DNA of 30,642 nucleotides from an uncultured Achromobacter sp. (GTDB taxonomy: Bacteria > Pseudomonadota > Gammaproteobacteria > Burkholderiales > Burkholderiaceae_B): positions 1 to 30,642 of the forward strand of contig CAJYKY010000162.1 in assembly GCA_913775005.1 (NCBI GenBank). The letters run 5' to 3'. The notes under the pieces are model-generated. The model was not told the DNA's origin and made no database searches. It saw only the letters and a program-made list of their open reading frames with translations. Every line of letters begins with the position of its first letter. The stretch's first letter is position 1. A program made the translations under genes and the position numbers. Shown here piece by piece: positions 25,893 through 30,642 of this stretch.

Positions 25893-26813
25893 TCAATTCG
25901 CGTGACGCGGGTTCAGCACATCGCGCAGATGGTCGCCCACCAGGTTGATGGCGATGATGGCCAAGGCCAGCGCAATGCCGGGGAAAAACGAAATCCAGTA
26001 CTGACCCGACAGCAGGTATTCAAAGCCGTTGTAGATCAGCATGCCCAGCGACGGCTCCGTCACCGGCACCCCCACACCCAGGAACGACAGCGTGGCCTCC
26101 AGGGCAATGGCGTGCGCCAGGTCGATGGTGGCGATCACGATCAGCGGCGGCATACAGTTGGGCAGCACGTGGCGAAACAGCACGCGCCCCCACGACAGCG
26201 ACATGCAACGCGCCGCCTCGACATATTCCTTGCCGCGTTCCACCAGCGCCGCGCCGCGTGCTGCGCGCGCGAAATACGCCCATTGCACGACGATGAGCGC
26301 GATGATCACCTTATCCACACCCTTGCCCAGAATCGCCAACAACATCAGCGCCACCAGGATCGCGGGAAACGACAACTGGATATCCACAACCCGCATCAGC
26401 AGCGCGTCGATGCGGCCGCCGAAATAGGCCGCGATCAGGCCGACCGTGGCGCCGATGCCAAAGGCCGCCAATACCGATACCGTCGCCACGATCAGGCTGG
26501 TGCGCATGCCATACAGAATGGCCGAAAACAGGTCGCGCGCCTGGCCATCGGTGCCCAGCCAGTAGCGCATCGTGCCGTCACCGCTTTCGCTGCCCGGCTT
26601 GAGCTTGGAATCCATGATGTCCAGCACGGCCAGGTCATACGGATTCTGCGGTGCGATCCACGGCGCCAGCAACGCCGCCCCCACGATCACCACCAGCATT
26701 ACGAAGCCCAGCGTGGCCAGCTTGCTGGCAAAGAAGTCAGACAGAAAGCGCCGCCAGGGAGACTGTTCCTTGGGCGCGGCCACGGGCGGCGCAGCGGGGG
26801 CGTGCGTGTTCAT
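25893..26813 (-). CDS. Dipeptide/oligopeptide-type ABC transporter permease (DppC/OppC-like)
   Basis: This 306-residue inner-membrane protein has the OppC N-terminal helix (about 35-55), the HWLGTD-like RYWLGTDGQARDLFSAILYG motif, about six membrane helices in all, and the EAA ATPase-contact loop EYVEAARCMSLSWGRVLFRH (about 200-220), ending with GDHLRDVLNPR. It pairs with the DppB-like permease to form the channel. Its ATG overlaps the preceding gene's stop (ATGA), so translation is coupled. A perfect DnaA-box sequence at 26311-26319 falls in its Gly-Val-Asp-Lys codons. Confidence 0.94.
   Translation of the reverse strand: MNTHAPAAPPVAAPKEQSPWRRFLSDFFASKLATLGFVMLVVIVGAALLAPWIAPQNPYDLAVLDIMDSKLKPGSESGDGTMRYWLGTDGQARDLFSAILYGMRTSLIVATVSVLAAFGIGATVGLIAAYFGGRIDALLMRVVDIQLSFPAILVALMLLAILGKGVDKVIIALIVVQWAYFARAARGAALVERGKEYVEAARCMSLSWGRVLFRHVLPNCMPPLIVIATIDLAHAIALEATLSFLGVGVPVTEPSLGMLIYNGFEYLLSGQYWISFFPGIALALAIIAINLVGDHLRDVLNPRHAN
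26311..26319 (+). promoter_or_regulatory. Perfect DnaA-box sequence inside the DppC-like permease gene
   Basis: TTATCCACA opposite codons for Val-Asp-Lys. It is isolated from the other matches and may simply reflect coding. Confidence 0.3.
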
Positions 26814-27784
26814 CGGCGGCTATCCAGGCGTACGCGGGGGTCCAGCACCGTGTAGATGATGTCCACCACCAGATTCAACATGACAAGGAAAAACACGATC
26901 AACAGCAGATACGCCACGACCACCGGACGATCCAGGTTGATGATGGAATCGATCAGCAGCTTGCCCATGCCGGGCCACGAAAACACCGTCTCTGTCACGA
27001 CGGCGAACGCCATCACCTGGCCGAATTCCAGGCCGGCCACCGTGACGACCGGGATCAGGATGTTCTTCAACAGATGCACGCCCAGCACGCGCTTTTCCGA
27101 CAAGCCTTTAGCGCGGGCGAACTTGATGTAGTCCATGGGCAGCGCTTCGCGCGTGGCGGCGCGCGTGACGCGGATGATCATTGCGCACTTGGCGATCGCA
27201 ATGGTGGCCGCGGGCAGCGCCAGGCTCAACCAGCCATTGAACGTCAGCACGCTCAGCTGCAAGGATCCGATGCTGACCGTCTGGCCGCGTCCGCCCGCCG
27301 GCACCCAGCCCAACATCACGGCGAACACCATGATCAGCATCAGGCCGACCCAGAAGTTGGGCAGCGAAAAGCCCAGCACGGAACCGGTCATGATGGCGCG
27401 CGAACCGGGCGCCTTCGGCTTCAAGCCGGCCAGAATGCCCAGCGGCACGCCGATCAGCACCGACAGCAGCATGGCCACACAGGCCAGTTCCACCGTGGCC
27501 GGCATGCGCTCCAGAATCAGACGCATGGCGGGCTCGCCCGTCAGGAAACTGTTGCCGAAATCGCCGCGCACGGCCTGGCTCATGAAGATCAGATACTGCC
27601 GCCACAGCGGCTGATCCAATCCCAATGACGCGCTGATCGCCGCGCGCTGCGCCTCGGTGGCTTCCGGGCTGGCCAGCATCGACACCGGGTCGCCCACCAT
27701 GTAGATCCCTGCAAAAACCAACGCCGACATGACAAGCATGACGACGATGGTTTGCAGCAGCCTTCTTACGATTGTTGCCAGCAC
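26810..27784 (-). CDS. Dipeptide/oligopeptide-type ABC transporter permease (DppB/OppB-like)
   Basis: This 324-residue permease starts at a GTG (27784), 22 bases after the binding-protein stop. The N-terminal helix (MLATIVRRLLQTIVVMLVMS) is followed by the DPVSMLASPEATEAQRAAI segment and LGLDQPLWRQYLIFMSQAVRGDFGNS, both typical of DppB. Further helices contain the EAA loop with DYIKFARAKGLSEKRVL (about 220-236), and the tail is DIIYTVLDPRVRL. It forms half of the channel of the peptide-type importer. No ATG is available nearby in frame, which supports the GTG start. Confidence 0.94.
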   Translation of the reverse strand: MLATIVRRLLQTIVVMLVMSALVFAGIYMVGDPVSMLASPEATEAQRAAISASLGLDQPLWRQYLIFMSQAVRGDFGNSFLTGEPAMRLILERMPATVELACVAMLLSVLIGVPLGILAGLKPKAPGSRAIMTGSVLGFSLPNFWVGLMLIMVFAVMLGWVPAGGRGQTVSIGSLQLSVLTFNGWLSLALPAATIAIAKCAMIIRVTRAATREALPMDYIKFARAKGLSEKRVLGVHLLKNILIPVVTVAGLEFGQVMAFAVVTETVFSWPGMGKLLIDSIINLDRPVVVAYLLLIVFFLVMLNLVVDIIYTVLDPRVRLDSRR

Positions 27785-27806
27785 GTAGACCGCCCCGCGT
27801 TGCGCG

Positions 27807-29393
27807 TTACTTCTTCAGTGTTGCAAACTGCGCAAGCGTGACCTGATCGGGGCGCCCCTGATAGCGGATATCGCCCTTCATGGCCCAGACCGACAATTCA
27901 AAATGCACCGGCAGCATGGCGAAATCATCCATCGCAATGTTGCTGGCCTTGGACAAGAGTTCGGCGCGCTTGGCGTCATCCATCGTGGATGATGCTTCCT
28001 TCACCAGTTCGTCCATCTTGGGATTGGAATAGCGGCTGCGGTTGGTGGTGCCCAGCCCGGCTTCCGGGTTACGCGTGACCAGCAAGGAGGTCAACGCGTT
28101 GGACATTTCGCCGCTGGTCACGGACCAGCCCGCCAGATACGCCGAGAACGAATAGCTGTCGCGGTTCTTGAAGAACACCGGGGGCGCCATGGCGTCCACG
28201 CTGGTCTTCACGCCGATGCGAGTCCACATCGATGCGATCGCCTGCGCCACCTTCGAATCATTCACGTAGCGGCCCGACGGCGAACCCAGCGTGATCGAAA
28301 AGCCATTCGGATAGCCCGCTTCCTTGAGCAAGGCCTTGGCCTTTTCCACATCGGCCTTGGGCGCCTTGGAATGCTCTTTGCTGGAACCGAACATGGGGTA
28401 GGGCAAGAGGTTGCCGGCGGGCAGCGCCACACCGCCCATCACACGTTCCACCAGCGCGTCGCGGTTGATGGCAAGCGACAGCGCTTCACGCACGCGCTTG
28501 TCTTTCATCGGGTTCTTGTCGGTGCCTTGCACGCCCGGCGACGGCTCTGCATATTGATCCAGCGCCACGTACACCACGCGCACCGACGGCGTCTCTTCGA
28601 CGTACAGCTTCTTGTCGCCCTTGAGCTTGGGCAGATCATCAGTTGGGGGGTCTTCGATCATGTCGACATCGCCCGCCAGCAGCGCGGCCACGCGCGCGGC
28701 GGCATTGCTGATGGGGCGGTACACCACGCGGTCCCACTCGGGCTTCTTGCCCCAATAATTATCGTTGCGGGCCAGCACGAATTCGGCGCCGCGCTTCCAC
28801 GACACAAACTTGTAAGGGCCGGTTCCCACCAAGCCGTCACCGCTGTTCAATTCCGTGGTGGTCTTGCCTTCAGCCGCCGGGCCGGAGGCCGCTTTCTTGG
28901 ACATGATGGGCAGCTGCGCCAGGTTCACCAGCAGGTTTGGCGCGACGTCCTTGGTGGTGATGCGCACCGTCATCGGGTCCACGGCTTCGGTCTTGGCGAC
29001 AGAGCCCAGATACAGCGTGAAGGGCGATGGGCTGTTGGGTACCTTGGGCACGCGGTCGTAGGTAAATACCACGTCTTCCGCAGTGAACGGCGTGCCGTCA
29101 GAGAACTTCACATTGGGACGCAGCTTGAACGTCCAGACCTTGCCATCCACGGTCCAGGATTCGGCAAGCGACGGCTGCGGTTTCAATTGCGCGTCGGTGG
29201 CGACCAGCGTATCGAAAATGGTTTGGGAGATCTGCGTATTCGGCGTCAGCGCGTGATATTGCGGATCCATCGACGAGGGCTCGGTCTTCAGAGCGATCAC
29301 CAGATCGCGAGCCATTGCAGAACTGAATGTGCCAAAGGCCAACATCACCGCGGCTGAGCCGCAGGCCAAGACACGCGAAAACCGAGATGCCAT
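27807..29393 (-). CDS. Dipeptide/oligopeptide-type ABC transporter periplasmic binding protein
   Basis: This 528-residue class C binding protein (SBP_bac_5) has a signal peptide with likely cleavage after Ala28 (SSAMA) and no lipobox. Visible family blocks are ALKTEPSSMDPQYHALTPNT, PSLAESWTVDGKVWTFKLR, FSDGTPFTAEDVVFTYDR, GTGPYKFVSW and DKRVREALSLAINRDAL. It captures peptides or other amide-containing or cationic compounds for the DppBCDF-like proteins that follow. A GGGAG ribosome-binding site precedes the ATG. It is first in the operon binding protein-permease-permease-ATPase-ATPase-amidohydrolase. Because a deacylase ends the operon, the ligand may be an N-acyl amino acid or short peptide; that is inference. 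Confidence 0.94.
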   Translation of the reverse strand: MASRFSRVLACGSAAVMLAFGTFSSAMARDLVIALKTEPSSMDPQYHALTPNTQISQTIFDTLVATDAQLKPQPSLAESWTVDGKVWTFKLRPNVKFSDGTPFTAEDVVFTYDRVPKVPNSPSPFTLYLGSVAKTEAVDPMTVRITTKDVAPNLLVNLAQLPIMSKKAASGPAAEGKTTTELNSGDGLVGTGPYKFVSWKRGAEFVLARNDNYWGKKPEWDRVVYRPISNAAARVAALLAGDVDMIEDPPTDDLPKLKGDKKLYVEETPSVRVVYVALDQYAEPSPGVQGTDKNPMKDKRVREALSLAINRDALVERVMGGVALPAGNLLPYPMFGSSKEHSKAPKADVEKAKALLKEAGYPNGFSITLGSPSGRYVNDSKVAQAIASMWTRIGVKTSVDAMAPPVFFKNRDSYSFSAYLAGWSVTSGEMSNALTSLLVTRNPEAGLGTTNRSRYSNPKMDELVKEASSTMDDAKRAELLSKASNIAMDDFAMLPVHFELSVWAMKGDIRYQGRPDQVTLAQFATLKK

Positions 29394-29508
29394 CGTGATC
29401 TCCCTGAGTTGTTTCGGGTTTTGAACCTCGGGGCCACATTAACCAGCAAACAAGGGGCCGCGCAACAGTTATATTCCCCTATTGTTCTCGTATCCTCGCC
29501 CTTCAAAT

Positions 29509-30642
29509 ATGTCCGCTTATTCCCCCATTGCCGCCATTGCCACCGCCCCCGGAAGAGGGGGAATTGGGGTCGTGCGCATATCTGGTGCGGACTTGTCCGA
29601 ATTGGTGCAGCGCCTGTTCCAACGCAGTCTCACACCGCGTCACGCACATTACCTGCCGTTCAAAACCACGGATGGTGAACTGCTGGACGAAGGCATCGCC
29701 ATTTACTTTCGCGCGCCGCATTCCTATACCGGCGAAGACGTGCTGGAACTGCAAGGCCATGGCGGCCCGGCCGTGCTGCGCCGCGTGCTCGAAAGCTGTG
29801 TGACGGCAGGCCGTGACCTGGGCTTGCGCCTGGCCGAACCCGGTGAATTCACGCGCCGCGCATTCCTGAATGACCGCATGGATCTGGCGCAGGCCGAAGC
29901 CGTCGCGGACTTGATCGATGCGTCGTCAGTTGCGGCTGCGCGCGGCGCTGTGGCGTCGCTGTCGGGCGAATTTTCTGCGCGCGTCAACGATCTGTCGGAC
30001 CGCATCATCCACCTGCGCATGCTGGTGGAAGCCACGCTGGATTTCCCCGAAGAGGAAATCGATTTTCTTGAGAAGTATCAGGCGCGCCCCACGCTCGATG
30101 CGCTGGCCGCCGATCTATCCCGCCTGATCGCTCAAGCGCGCCAGGGCGTGATCCTGCGCGAAGGCCTGCACGTGGTGCTGGCCGGCCAGCCTAACGTTGG
30201 AAAATCCAGCCTGCTCAACGCGCTGGCTGGTGATGACATCGCCATCGTGACACCCATTGCAGGCACCACGCGCGACAAAGTGGTGCAGGAAATCCATATC
30301 GACGGCGTACCTCTGCATATTGTGGACACGGCGGGGTTGCGCGAAACGGAAGACACCGTCGAAAGCATCGGCATCGCGCGCACCTGGCAGGAAATCGAAC
30401 GCGCTGACGTTATTTTGCATCTGCAAGACGCCACGCAACCGGGCGACGAACTGGACGCCCAGATCACCGCGCGCCTGCCGCCGCGCACACCTGTGCTGAA
30501 GGTATTCAACAAGGTCGACCTGCTGCCATCAGGCTTCACCGCCGGCGCGGGCGAACTGGGCATCTCCGCCAAACGCGGCGCAGGCCTGGACGCGCTACGC
30601 GCGCAATTGCTGAACATTGCCGGTTGGAACCCGGGCGCTGAA
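29509..30642 (+). CDS. mnmE: tRNA uridine-5-carboxymethylaminomethyl modification GTPase MnmE (TrmE), 3' end outside window
   Basis: The first 378 codons of a protein usually near 450 residues are present. MnmE with MnmG modifies the wobble uridine of several tRNAs. The N-terminal folate-binding domain begins MSAYSPIAAIATAPGRGGIG and contains SYTGEDVLELQGHGG and PGEFTRRAFLNDRMDLAQAE. The embedded GTPase has the P-loop GQPNVGKS (226-233), the T-rich loop TPIAGTTRD, DTAGLRET (273-280), NKVD (334-337) and SAKRGAG. The C-terminal helical segment with the catalytic CxGK motif lies beyond the window. It is divergent from the peptide-transport operon across a 115-bp spacer in which I see no confident promoter. 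Confidence 0.97.
   Translation, partial: MSAYSPIAAIATAPGRGGIGVVRISGADLSELVQRLFQRSLTPRHAHYLPFKTTDGELLDEGIAIYFRAPHSYTGEDVLELQGHGGPAVLRRVLESCVTAGRDLGLRLAEPGEFTRRAFLNDRMDLAQAEAVADLIDASSVAAARGAVASLSGEFSARVNDLSDRIIHLRMLVEATLDFPEEEIDFLEKYQARPTLDALAADLSRLIAQARQGVILREGLHVVLAGQPNVGKSSLLNALAGDDIAIVTPIAGTTRDKVVQEIHIDGVPLHIVDTAGLRETEDTVESIGIARTWQEIERADVILHLQDATQPGDELDAQITARLPPRTPVLKVFNKVDLLPSGFTAGAGELGISAKRGAGLDALRAQLLNIAGWNPGAE

Overview
The window looks like the replication-origin region of a high-GC betaproteobacterium of the Alcaligenaceae, most likely Achromobacter or a close Bordetella relative. The evidence is the order rpmH-rnpA-yidD-yidC running one way and dnaA-dnaN-gyrB the other, together with DnaA, RnpA, DnaN and GyrB sequences of Bordetella/Achromobacter type. 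Genus is inferred from memory of these families, not from a search. Essentially all of the sequence is coding apart from short spacers. No tRNA, rRNA, CRISPR array, insertion sequence or phage gene is visible.

Left arm (1-8530). An amino-acid ABC transporter binding protein, cut by the window edge, is divergent from a LysR regulator. Next, on the minus strand, comes a complete iron cell-surface-signalling cassette: an ECF sigma factor, a FecR-type anti-sigma/sensor, a TonB-dependent siderophore receptor with an N-terminal signalling (STN) domain, and a PepSY-TM inner-membrane protein of the ferrisiderophore-reductase type. The sigma gene has a well-formed promoter with a Fur-box-like palindrome in its 17-bp spacer, so iron repression at the top of the cascade is a reasonable reading.

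Origin (8590-16797). gyrB, dnaN and dnaA are on the minus strand. The 426-bp dnaA-rpmH spacer holds a perfect DnaA box over the likely dnaA promoter, several degenerate boxes, AT-rich tracts and two unusual 18-bp palindromes. rpmH, rnpA, yidD and yidC follow on the plus strand and end at a strong terminator.

Right arm (16800-30642). In many proteobacteria mnmE (trmE) follows yidC directly. Here about 12.7 kb lies between them: a monofunctional catalase with its own promoter and terminator; a minus-strand operon of a TauD-like dioxygenase plus a sulfonate/taurine-type ABC importer; and a minus-strand operon of a complete dipeptide/oligopeptide-type ABC importer ending in an M20 amidohydrolase. 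The 5' part of mnmE closes the window.

The most interesting signals are non-coding. A third copy of the origin palindrome (15 of 18 positions identical) sits just downstream of the catalase promoter. Perfect DnaA boxes are over-represented (six by eye), with three in 1.1 kb of the sulfonate-type operon. I see no clearly novel multi-gene system.
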